Of a stretch of 48,852 nt of DNA, positions 38,753 to 46,900 are shown one piece after another (the first letter of the stretch is position 1; each line of letters begins with the position of its first letter). Origin of the DNA: HRBIN12 sp035762085 (lineage in GTDB: Bacteria; Actinomycetota; UBA4738; HRBIN12); contig DASTPT010000069.1 in assembly GCA_035762085.1 (NCBI GenBank), positions 1 through 48,852 of the forward strand. The letters run 5' to 3'. The notes below the pieces were generated by a model. The model had not been told where the DNA came from and did no database searches. It was given only the letters and a program-made list of their open reading frames with translations. Made by a program: the position numbers and the translations under genes.

Positions 38753-38821
38753 CGGCCCACGATACGGGTTGCACGAACCGCCCGGCGGTGGCGGAATGGA
38801 CACGACGCGGGAGGTGCAGCG

Positions 38822-40105
38822 ATGGGTGCTCGGCGATCCACGCCGGTGGCCGACGCGGTGGCGGCGGTCCTCGGCCCAGACCTACCGATCGCGGTCGAGA
38901 CCTACGACGGTGGTCGGATCGGGCCGGGCGACGCGCCGGCCACGCTCACGATCCGCTCGCCGAACGCGATCCGACGCATCGTGACGGCGCCCGGCGAGCT
39001 CGGGGTCGGGCGCGCCTACGTGGCGGGGGAGCTGGAGGTCGAGGGCGACGTCTACGCCGCGCTGTCGTCGATGCGCGAGCGCCTGCCCTCGGCGCGGATC
39101 GGACCGCGGGCGCTCGCCGGCATGGCGCGGATCGTCGGGACGGAGGGACTGCGTCCGTTGCCGCCCCCGCCGGAGGAGGCCCGACTCCGTGGACGTCGGC
39201 ACTCGAGGCGGCGGGACGCCCAGGCGATCGCGCACCACTACGACGTCTCGAACCGCTTCTACGAGCTGGTGCTCGGGCCGTCGATGACGTACTCGTGCGG
39301 CGTCTGGGCACCGCCCGAGATATCGCTCGAGGAGGCGCAGGCCGCGAAGTACGAGCTGATCTGCCGCAAGCTCGGGCTCCGGGAGGGCATGCGGTTGCTC
39401 GACGTCGGCTGCGGCTGGGGCGGGATGGCGATGCACGCGGCACGGCACCACGGGGTGCGGGCGCTCGGCGTGACCCTCTCGCGCGCGCAGGCGGACCGGG
39501 CCCAGAAGGCCGTGGCCGAGGAGGGCCTGGCCGACCGCGTCGAGATCCGCCTCCAGGACTACCGCGACGTGCGCGACGGGCCGTTCGACGCGATCAGCTC
39601 GATCGGCATGTTCGAGCACGTCGGGTTTCGGAACCTCGGGCTCTACTTCCGCCGGGCGTACCGCCTCCTGCGGCCCGAGGGCCGGATGCTCAACCACGGG
39701 ATCAGCCGTCCGGCGGTCCGGCGGCGGCGGTCCGGAGCCCGGCCGCCCGTGACCCGCGCCCGGCTGCGCCGGAACAGCTTCGTGGACCGGTACGTCTTCC
39801 CCGACGGCGAGCTCCACGAAGTGGGCGCGGTCGTGTCGACGATGCAGGCCGCCGGGTTCGAGGTCCGGCACGCCGAGAGCCTCCGCGAGCACTACGCCCT
39901 CACGCTGCGCGCGTGGGTGCGGAACCTCGAGGACCATTGGGACGAGGCCGTGGCCGAGGCCGGCGCGCCGCGCGCCCGGATCTGGCGCCTGTACATGGCC
40001 GCATCGGCGCTCAACTTCGAGGCGGGCAGGACCCAGGTCCACCAGATCCTCGCGGTGCGGAGCCCCGGTGGACGCAGCGGGATGCCGCTCCGCCCCGACT
40101 GGTGA
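38822..40105 (+). CDS. Cyclopropane-fatty-acyl-phospholipid synthase family methyltransferase
   Basis: A 427-residue SAM-dependent enzyme. The N-terminal domain (1-110) carries VGRAYVAGELEVEGD, and the methyltransferase begins at AIAHHYDVSNRFYELVLG. The SAM loop LLDVGCGWGGMAMHAA is near 195-210, and SIGMFEHVG holds the conserved Glu of the family. FVDRYVFPDGEL and EHYALTLRAWVRNLE are also typical. It would add a methylene or methyl group to unsaturated acyl chains in the membrane. GGGAGG lies upstream of ATG 38822. Convergent with the anti-sigma gene, 6 bp apart. Confidence 0.9.
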   Translation: MGARRSTPVADAVAAVLGPDLPIAVETYDGGRIGPGDAPATLTIRSPNAIRRIVTAPGELGVGRAYVAGELEVEGDVYAALSSMRERLPSARIGPRALAGMARIVGTEGLRPLPPPPEEARLRGRRHSRRRDAQAIAHHYDVSNRFYELVLGPSMTYSCGVWAPPEISLEEAQAAKYELICRKLGLREGMRLLDVGCGWGGMAMHAARHHGVRALGVTLSRAQADRAQKAVAEEGLADRVEIRLQDYRDVRDGPFDAISSIGMFEHVGFRNLGLYFRRAYRLLRPEGRMLNHGISRPAVRRRRSGARPPVTRARLRRNSFVDRYVFPDGELHEVGAVVSTMQAAGFEVRHAESLREHYALTLRAWVRNLEDHWDEAVAEAGAPRARIWRLYMAASALNFEAGRTQVHQILAVRSPGGRSGMPLRPDW

Positions 40106-40111
40106 GCCGGA

Positions 40112-40354
40112 TCAGCGGATCCAGCCTCGGAACGCCTCGAGCAGCGCCTGCTTCTGGTCCTCGGGGATCTGTTCCTCGCGGACCATGCCGGTGAGACGGA
40201 TCGTCTCGCGCATCTGCTCCAGGTAGGTGGTGCACCCGTCGCAGAGCGCCAGGTGCTGCTCCACGCGGCGACGATCCTTGGGGGACAGGGCGTCCTCCAG
40301 GTAGTCGGTGACGAGCTCGACGAGCTCGTGGCACGTCAGAGGTCGCTCGCTCAC
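40112..40354 (-). CDS. Zinc-finger anti-sigma factor
   Basis: An 80-residue protein with the ZAS pattern: C8-H9 in LTCHELVELVTDYL, then H34-x3-C38-x2-C41 in HLALCDGC. The rest is helical and has no membrane segment, so a cytoplasmic anti-sigma factor is likely. The GTG start at 40354 overlaps the stop of the sigma gene (GTGA), typical for a cognate pair; redox or metal sensing through the zinc cluster is possible for this type. Confidence 0.88.
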   Translation of the reverse strand: MSERPLTCHELVELVTDYLEDALSPKDRRRVEQHLALCDGCTTYLEQMRETIRLTGMVREEQIPEDQKQALLEAFRGWIR

Positions 40355-41010
40355 GTCGTCTCCGTTCCGCCGGTCAGGTAGTCGTGCAGCTCGCGACGCA
40401 CCCGCGAGCGCGCCCGATGCAGCAGGACCCGCTGATTGATCTCCGACAGGTCCAGGGCGGTACGGACCTCCTCGGAGGTCCACCCCAGGACGTCGCGGAG
40501 GCGGATCACCTCCGCCTGCATCGGTGGGAGGGCGTCGATCGCTCGGCCGATCCGCCCGAGCGTCTCGTCGCCGATCAGCCGGTCCTCGGGGACCTCGGTC
40601 CACGCGTCGGGGAACGCCCGCCAGCCGCCCGGGAACCGGCCTTCGGCGCCCTGGAACCACGCCGCATCCACGCCGGCGTTCCCCTCCTCCTCCCCGGTGA
40701 GCGAGGAGAACGGCACGCTGCGACCCTCCGTCCTGGCTCGCGTCTTCGCGATGTTCGCGACGATCCGGTACATCCACGTCCGGAGCGACGAGCGGCCCTC
40801 GAACCGGTCGAGGCCCTTGACGATCCCAAGCCAGGCCTCCTGCACGGCCTCCTCGGCCACCGCGCGGGACGAGCAGTACATGCGCGCGATGCGCAGCATG
40901 GCCGCCTGGTGCTGCTCGACGAGCATCATGAACGCCGTCTCGTCCCCGGCGCGCAGCCGCTCGACGATCGCCAGGTCGGGCTCGGACGCCAGGATCGGTG
41001 GGTCCCCCAC
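40351..41010 (-). CDS. ECF-type sigma-70 family RNA polymerase sigma factor
   Basis: A 219-residue sigma factor with region 2 (AFMMLVEQHQAAMLRIARMY, LRTWMYRIVANIAKTRAR) and region 4 (ALPPMQAEVIRLRDVLGWTSEEV, INQRVLLHRARSRVR). The linker between them contains a Trp/Gly-rich stretch (RFPGGWRAFPDAW) seen in a subgroup of such sigmas. GTG at 41010 is the best start, with GAGGAG about 15 nt upstream. Coupled to its anti-sigma gene. Target promoters are unknown; a TAG-type -10 is common in this window, but is not evidence for it. Confidence 0.9.
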   Translation of the reverse strand: MGDPPILASEPDLAIVERLRAGDETAFMMLVEQHQAAMLRIARMYCSSRAVAEEAVQEAWLGIVKGLDRFEGRSSLRTWMYRIVANIAKTRARTEGRSVPFSSLTGEEEGNAGVDAAWFQGAEGRFPGGWRAFPDAWTEVPEDRLIGDETLGRIGRAIDALPPMQAEVIRLRDVLGWTSEEVRTALDLSEINQRVLLHRARSRVRRELHDYLTGGTETT

Positions 41011-41051
41011 GGGGACGAAGCGTACGCTCCTCGGCTCGCGGGTGCCGAGCG

Positions 41052-41083
41052 GAGGCGGAGGGTCCTCGAGAACCCTCCGCCTC
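41052..41083 (-). terminator. 12-bp perfect hairpin after the beta-propeller gene
   Basis: Arms 41052-41063 and 41072-41083 pair perfectly around an 8-nt loop, 25 nt after the propeller stop on the minus strand and upstream of the sigma gene. No T-run. Confidence 0.65.
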
Positions 41084-41108
41084 AGGTCGCTCGGCCGCAC
41101 GGTCCGGA

Positions 41109-42209
41109 TCAGACGGCCACCAGTCCCGCGCCGCCCGCCGGAAGGCCCGATGCGCCGGGGATCGAGCTGAGCGAGCCGTCGCCGGCGTCGACCTCGAACC
41201 CGCTGATCGAGCCGGAGCGGCTGTTCAGCACGTACAGGAACCGGTCCCGCCTCGACAGGTCGAGGTCGACCGGACCGGGATCGGTGGCGCCGTTCGCGCC
41301 GTTCCCCACGAGCGCGATCGAGCCGTTCGACGCGATCGTGTACTGGCTCACGTTGGCCGAGCCGGCGTTCGCCGTGTAGGCGAAGCGACCGTCGGACGTG
41401 ATCGCGACCCAGCACGCGGCGGCTTGGCCGTTCGCGACCGACGGGCTGATCACCGTGAGCTTCCCCGCGTCGCCGACCCGGTACGAGGATGCGGCGCTCG
41501 CGGGCGCCTCGGAGACGACCAGACGGCCGTCGGTGTCGAACGCGAACCCGAACGGGACCGCGCCGACGGAGGGCTGGACCTTCGGGCCGTTCGCCCGTCC
41601 GTTCCGTCGGACGACGTACGTGTCGATGCTGTTGGTCGCCTTCTCGGTGACGGCGAGGATGCGGCCGCTCGGGGCGAACGACACCTGTGCCGCGTCGACG
41701 CCGGTGCCCGACAGCGGACGCGTCGAGCCGGAGAGGTTCTTCAGCGTCGCGTCGTCGGTGATCCGCAGGGCCTCGATCGTGTCGTCGCCCTGGTTGAGGA
41801 CGTACACGAGGCGGCGGTGGACGGTGACGCTCACCGGCCGATCGCCGACCGGCTGCACGTCCGCGAGGTGCAGCCCGTCGTCGGAGATCTCGAACAGCGA
41901 CACGTCGTCGCTCCCGGCGTTGACCGCCAGCAGCCACCGCCCGCTGGTCGAGATGGCGACCGAGCCCTGACTCCCGACGCCGGTCGGCGCGTTCCCGAGT
42001 CCGCCGGTGGCGACGGTCTCCTCGAGCGTCAGACCGCCGTCGGCGTCGCGCGCGAACGAGACGATGGCATTGCCGTCGGCGCCGTTCGTCTGGACGTAGA
42101 CGTGCCCGACCGGCTCGTCGGCCGCGGCCGGGGAGGCGGCCGCGAGCGGTACGAGCGTCAGGATCGCAGCCAGGCCAACCATGCGGGCCCATCGCGAGAC
42201 GCGCGTCAT
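41109..42209 (-). CDS. Secreted seven-bladed beta-propeller protein (lactonase/YncE-like)
   Basis: A 366-residue exported protein with a signal peptide (RWARM then a hydrophobic core, cleavage after ASPAAA at about residue 31). The rest is repeated blade-like units such as SGRWLLAVNAGSDDVSLFEI, DGRFAYTANAGSANVSQYTI and DRFLYVLNSRSGSISGFEV, typical of the lactonase (6-phosphogluconolactonase-like) propeller family. Enzymatic activity is not evident; related extracellular proteins often lack it. The ATG at 42209 has a perfect AAGGAG 6-7 nt upstream. Confidence 0.87.
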   Translation of the reverse strand: MTRVSRWARMVGLAAILTLVPLAAASPAAADEPVGHVYVQTNGADGNAIVSFARDADGGLTLEETVATGGLGNAPTGVGSQGSVAISTSGRWLLAVNAGSDDVSLFEISDDGLHLADVQPVGDRPVSVTVHRRLVYVLNQGDDTIEALRITDDATLKNLSGSTRPLSGTGVDAAQVSFAPSGRILAVTEKATNSIDTYVVRRNGRANGPKVQPSVGAVPFGFAFDTDGRLVVSEAPASAASSYRVGDAGKLTVISPSVANGQAAACWVAITSDGRFAYTANAGSANVSQYTIASNGSIALVGNGANGATDPGPVDLDLSRRDRFLYVLNSRSGSISGFEVDAGDGSLSSIPGASGLPAGGAGLVAV

Positions 42210-42416
42210 ATCTGTCTCCTTCCGTTTGTCGTCGGTGACGCCGGGATCCGTCAGCGTCGAGGGCATGCCGTTCGAGGGGACTGTCTCCCCGAGCGTGGAG
42301 CCGTTACAGCGCAGAGAGGCGTGGACCCTCGTCCCTCCCGGACAGGGTCGCCGGTCCCATCCAGCGGCCCGTGCGCGCGACGACGATGGTGAGGACGGAT
42401 CGAGGGGAGGGATCCC
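42210..42416. promoter_or_regulatory. Divergent intergenic region with a bulged hairpin
   Basis: 207 bp between the propeller gene and the next plus-strand gene. It contains arms GACCCT/AGGGTC (42324-42329, 42344-42349) and inner GTCC/GGAC (42331-42334, 42340-42343), a 10-bp stem with one bulged base. The promoters of both genes should be here, but I cannot point to clear -35/-10 pairs. Confidence 0.3.
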
Positions 42417-43127
42417 ATGCCCGCTGCAGAGACATCGTTCGGCTGGGTCGAGGGCACCATCGCGTTCGGCGCGATCGCGCTCGTCGCGTTCCTCGTGAGC
42501 TGGGTCGTGACCGACCGGCTGCACGTCGCCCGGACGCCCTACGTCGCGATCCTCACGGTGGTCGCCCTCGGGCTGGGCGCCGCCTACCTCGCGTGGTCCG
42601 GGACGACGCTCGAGGGGCTCCTGATCGACGACTGGGCACTGGGGCTCGTCGCGGGCGTGGTCACCGCCGCGGTCGTCGTGCCCCTCGTGCGGAGGCTCCC
42701 GTCACATCCCCATCCTGCCGGCGGGGATCTCGTGGGCGCCTTCGCGTGGGAGGGCGTCGTGTACGGGATCGGCGAGGGCGTGCTCCTCGCCACCCTGCCG
42801 GTCCTGAGCGTGTGGCAGGCGGCCGACGACCTCGGGTGGACCGAGGGGACGTGGGCGAGGGTCGGCGCAGGTGTCCTCGCGATCGTCGGCGCGCTCGTGG
42901 TGATCGCGGTTCACCACCTCGGGTACGCCGAGTTCCGGGCTCCCGGTGCCCGCCCGAAGCTCGCGGGCACGCTGGTGGGCTGCGGGCTCCAGGCCGTCGC
43001 CTTCCTCGTGACCGGGAACGTCCTGGCCCCCGTCGTCGCTCACATCGCGCTCCACTTCCAGCTGATCCTCCGCGGCTCGGAGATGCCGCCCGTGACGATC
43101 GGGCCGGCGGTCGGCCGTGCGACCTGA
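42417..43127 (+). CDS. Polytopic membrane protein, hypothetical (distantly CPBP-like)
   Basis: A 236-residue protein with six or seven helices. FAWEGVVYGIGEGVLLATL and GNVLAPVVAHIALHFQLILRG recall the membrane-embedded E and H motifs of CPBP/CAAX-type intramembrane proteases, but the canonical EExxxR motif is missing, so protease activity is uncertain. Similar actinobacterial proteins exist in my memory as unnamed. ATG at 42417 with GGGGAGGGA upstream. Confidence 0.7.
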   Translation: MPAAETSFGWVEGTIAFGAIALVAFLVSWVVTDRLHVARTPYVAILTVVALGLGAAYLAWSGTTLEGLLIDDWALGLVAGVVTAAVVVPLVRRLPSHPHPAGGDLVGAFAWEGVVYGIGEGVLLATLPVLSVWQAADDLGWTEGTWARVGAGVLAIVGALVVIAVHHLGYAEFRAPGARPKLAGTLVGCGLQAVAFLVTGNVLAPVVAHIALHFQLILRGSEMPPVTIGPAVGRAT

Positions 43128-43175
43128 GGAGCCGTGCGACGGGCACCCGCGACGCCTCCCCGCGGTTCAAGGAAG

Positions 43176-43208
43176 TGGTGCATCGTCGCCGGCTGTGTGG
43201 ATGCACCA
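43176..43208. repeat. Inverted repeat TGGTGCATC / GATGCACCA
   Basis: A perfect 9-bp inverted repeat (43176-43184 and 43200-43208) with a 15-nt spacer, about 50 bp after the membrane protein gene. It may be a terminator or a regulator site. The gap 43128-43407 otherwise holds only the 11-bp phased repeats; an overlapping 28-codon frame is not convincing. Confidence 0.45.
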
Positions 43209-43300
43209 TCTCGAGCTCGACGGTCCTGACGGCGTCGACGACGAGGTCGTCGGGTGGCGCCGGGAGAGCCCGGACGCGGCCGGCTGACCCGAGTCCCCTC

Positions 43301-43341
43301 CTTCCAGCGTCCTTCCAGCCCGCGTCCCACGGTCCTCCAGC
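43301..43341 (+). promoter_or_regulatory. 11-bp phased direct repeats (candidate SARP box) before the repeat-protein gene
   Basis: CTTCCAGC at 43301-43308 and 43312-43319 (11 bp apart), a degenerate copy CGTCCCAC at 43323, and CCTCCAGC at 43334-43341: start positions follow an 11-bp ladder. SARP regulators bind direct repeats on this period. The same octamer lies upstream of the SARP/BTAD gene in this window. Confidence 0.6.
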
Positions 43342-43407
43342 GAGGTCCCGCACGCTCCGACTCGACATCCCGGAGGGGGATGCCGAACGGAGCGGAAGGA
43401 GGACGTC

Positions 43408-43881
43408 ATGGCAACGACCGTCGTGAAGCAGGGGTCGGTGCCCGGGGAGCGACCGATCGGATGGGCGCTCATGGGCCTGGCCGCGCTCGCACTGGCCGCG
43501 GTGACCGTCGCTGCGGTGTCGGTGCTCTCGCAGGGGCCGGCGAGCTCGCCCACCGAGGCGCGCCCGGCGACCCGGGTCTACACCGCGGATGAGCGGGCGG
43601 CGATCCGGCTGGTGGCCGACGGGGTGCTGCCCGAGAGCATCCTGGACGCCGAGCCGTTCCGGACCAAGCAGCTGGTCGCGCAGGGGCTGATCCCCGCCGA
43701 GACCCTGATCCCGAAGGCCGTGGGGCCGGCGCCCCTGTACTGCCCTGAGGAGCGGGCCCTGATGGCGGCGGTGGCGGCGGGCGTCGTGCCGGCAGAGGCG
43801 CTCGAGGGCGAGCCGTACCGCACGAAGCGGCTCGTCGCCCAGGGCCTGATCCCGCGGGACTCCGTGGACCCCTGCTGGTAG
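43408..43881 (+). CDS. Membrane-anchored protein with two 43-residue repeats, hypothetical
   Basis: A 157-residue protein: short cytoplasmic N-terminus, one transmembrane helix (about 19-41), a Pro/Ala linker and two tandem repeats, residues 58-100 and 111-153. They share 23 of 43 positions, including V-A-x-G-V-x-P, EP and RTK-x-LVAQGLIP. The second repeat and tail hold two Cys (C112, C156) that could form a disulfide outside. I do not recognise the repeat family. GGAAGGAGG precedes the ATG. The phased repeats 67-107 bp upstream and convergence with the SARP-type sensor suggest control by that protein. Confidence 0.75.
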   Translation: MATTVVKQGSVPGERPIGWALMGLAALALAAVTVAAVSVLSQGPASSPTEARPATRVYTADERAAIRLVADGVLPESILDAEPFRTKQLVAQGLIPAETLIPKAVGPAPLYCPEERALMAAVAAGVVPAEALEGEPYRTKRLVAQGLIPRDSVDPCW

Positions 43882-43889
43882 CGCGCCGC

Positions 43890-43920
43890 GAGGGCGCCGG
43901 TCGTCGAGGCCGGCGCCCTC
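43890..43920. terminator. Shared hairpin between the convergent repeat-protein and sensor genes
   Basis: Perfect 11-bp stem (43890-43900 with 43910-43920) and a 9-nt loop fill the 42-bp gap between two convergent stops, so it can serve both strands. Confidence 0.7.
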
Positions 43921-43923
43921 CGC

Positions 43924-46900
43924 TCACCCGTCGTCCGGCCAGGCGGCGTCGATCTCGGCGAGGATCCGGTCGAGGCTTCCCGGGCCCTCGGCCACGTACC
44001 GCACGATCGCGTCCCAGAAGGCGCCCGCGCCGATCGCGGGAGGCATCAGATCGGACGCGTCGAAGCGGAACGTGTCCGCCGCGAGCGCCGCGCTCAGGTC
44101 GCCTGCTCGCTCCCGCAGGTGAGGCGGATAGCGCTCGCCGTCGAAGCGCCGGTTCGCGCTGAAGAAGCCGACGTCCGATGCCGCCAGGTCTGCTCCGAAC
44201 TCGGGACCGACCAGGAACCGGATCAGCTCGCGCACCTCGGGCCGATCCGAGAACGCGGAGACCATCTCGCCGCCGCCGACGAGGGTCGGTGCGTCCCGGG
44301 TGGCGGGCGGGAAGGCGAAGGCGTCGGTGGTCACTCCGTCCGACCCCTCGGGGATGAACGCGGTCGCGAAGTCCGCCTGGAGGTACAGCCAGCAGCGCGG
44401 CTCCCGACTCAGCATCGGCCACTGCGCCTCGGCGAACGGCGTGTCGAGCGCGCCCCCCGGTCCTCCGAGGACGGTGCCGTCCCCGAACACCACGTCCCCC
44501 CACCGGGCGAACGCATCGCGGACGACGGGGCTGTCGAACGGCATCTCGTGGAACGCCCAGCGGTCGTACGCGTCGAGGCCGGCTTCCGCGAGGACGAGGT
44601 TCTCGATCCAGTCGGTGCCCGGCCAGCCGTCCGCGGAGGCGGACTCGAGCCCCATGCACCAGGGGGTGCGCCCATCACGCCGGATCCGATCCTCGAGGCG
44701 GGCCAGCTCCCCCAAGGTCCGGGGGACCCGATAGCCCGCCTCCCGGAACTCCGGTTCCGGGAACCAGACCAGGCTCTTCAGGTTCAGCTTCGCGAACGCG
44801 CCGTACATGCGGCCGTCGTCCGCCGGCCAGGATCCGTCGGTCCCGAGCGTCCCGAGCGAGACCAGGTACGGGCTCTGGTCCGAGGTCAGGCGCTCCCGGT
44901 CGAGGAACGCGCCGAGGTCGACCAGGTGTCCCTGGCGGCCGAGGTCGATCACCGAGCCCGGGGACGTGAACGCCACATCCGGCGGATCGCCCTCGGCGAG
45001 CTCGCTCGTGATCCACGCCTGGATCTCCGGGAAGTCCACGGTGCGCACCTCGATCCCGGTCGCGGCGGTGAACCGATCGAGCTCGCGACGGAAGGGCTCC
45101 AGCATCTCGGGATCCTGCTGCGCGCCGTACAGGACGGTGACCTCGGTGCCCGAGAGCGGAGGCCCCGCCGACACCCGATCCGTCGGCGCGAGCGGCTCGG
45201 CGCGGACCCCCGCCCGTTCGGCCGGAGCCAGCGCCGGGCAGATCCCGCCGAGGTATCGTTCGCACGCCGCCGGCGTGAGCGGAGGAGCGTGCGACCTGGC
45301 GTGCTCCGCCAGCTGCGGGAGCGGCAGGTCGAGCACCCCCCGGGTTCCGAACGGCGCCGCGACCACGGCCGTCGGCCCGTCCGCCGCGGGGTATCCGATC
45401 CGCGCCTCCTGGATCGCCCAGTGCAGGGCCTGGACGGTCTCGGTCGGCACGGGGGCGTCGATCGACGCGCTCAGATCCACGGCGCGCAGAGCGAGGGCGA
45501 GCCCGAGCTCCGGATCGGACCGCAGCAGGGACAGCACGTCGCCCGTGAGCCCGGCGATGACGGCCTCGTCCCGCCGCCGCTCGGCCTCCGCGCTCCGGTT
45601 CGCGGCGATCACCGTGAGGGCCGATGCGACGATCGACGCGGCGGCGAGGACACCGACGAGGACGCGCATCCGCCGGACCGAGCGCCGTTCGAGCGAGCGC
45701 TCGCGCTCGATGCGCTCGCGCTCGGACTCGACGGCGGCCTCATGCCTGCCGAGACTCTCCTCCACGAACCGCCGCTCCTGTCCGCCGAGCGCGACGTGTG
45801 ACTCGGACGTCCACGCCGCGACCCGCTCCAGCCTGGCCCCCGAGAGCAGGAAGCTCGGCTCCATGCCCGAGGCGACCCACTCCTCGGCGGCGGCGGCGAG
45901 CCGACGGTGGGTCCGGACGTCCTCGCGCGCCTCGTCGACCCACCCGCGGTACCGCTCCCACGCATGGATCAGAGCCTCGTGCGCGAGCTCGACCGTCGGC
46001 TCGCGCGTCGCCACATCCCGGTCGAACGACACGAGCCGGTGCCGGCCGAACGCCTCGATCACCGCGTCCATCGTGCCTCGGTCGAACTCGAGCCCGCCGA
46101 GCTCGGATCGCAGGACCCGCCGCCGCGTGTCCTCGGCCCCCTCGCCGAGCGCGACCAGCCGCAGGAACAGCTGCCGACACGCCTCCCGCCCCTCGTCGTC
46201 GAGCGCCGAGAACAGATCCTCGGCGCGTCCGGCGAGGGCGCCGGCGACGCCGCCGACCGCGCGATACGCGGCCACCGTCATCACCCCGTCCTCGTGTCGG
46301 TCGAACAGCTCCGTGAGCGCGTACTGGAGGAGCGGCAGGGCGCCCGCATGGTCGCCGGCGTCGCGCACGAGCTCGGCGACGAGGCCGGGCTCGAGCGAGA
46401 CGCCGACCCGCTCGGCCGGCGCAGCGACGGCGCGTTCGAGCTCCTCGGCGGTCATCGGGACGACCGCCTGGGTGCGTGCCGCGAGCAGCGGACCGAACCG
46501 CGCGTCGAGCAGCGGCCGATCGTAGAAGTCCGCGCGCAAGGCGACGATCGCGCGCAGGCGCGACCCCGGCTGCGTCGTCGCGTGCGCGATCGCGCGCAGG
46601 AACGCCGAGCGCTCGTCTTCCGACGCCGTCTGGGTGAACAGCTCCTCGAGCTGGTCGACGAGCAGCACGAGCTCCGTCGTCCCGTCGGGCGGCAGGATGC
46701 GGTCGAGCGCCAGCATCAGCCCGCGCTCGTCGCGCCGGAGCAGCTCGGCCAACCCCGCCGAGGGCGGATCGACGGCGACCCGGAGCAGCGCCGCCTCCAG
46801 CGCCTCGAACGGCTGCGGTCCCGGCGTGAGCTCGGTCACGAACCACGTCGCCGAGCCCGGGAGCGCGCCCCGCCGGAGGGCCGGGATCACCCCGGCGCGC

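Noticed and set aside
43195..43287. Short frame of about 28-30 codons (MHHLELDGPDGVDD) in the gap before the phased repeats
   Set aside because: No ribosome-binding site, start inside an inverted repeat, and no recognisable feature; it may be chance or a remnant.
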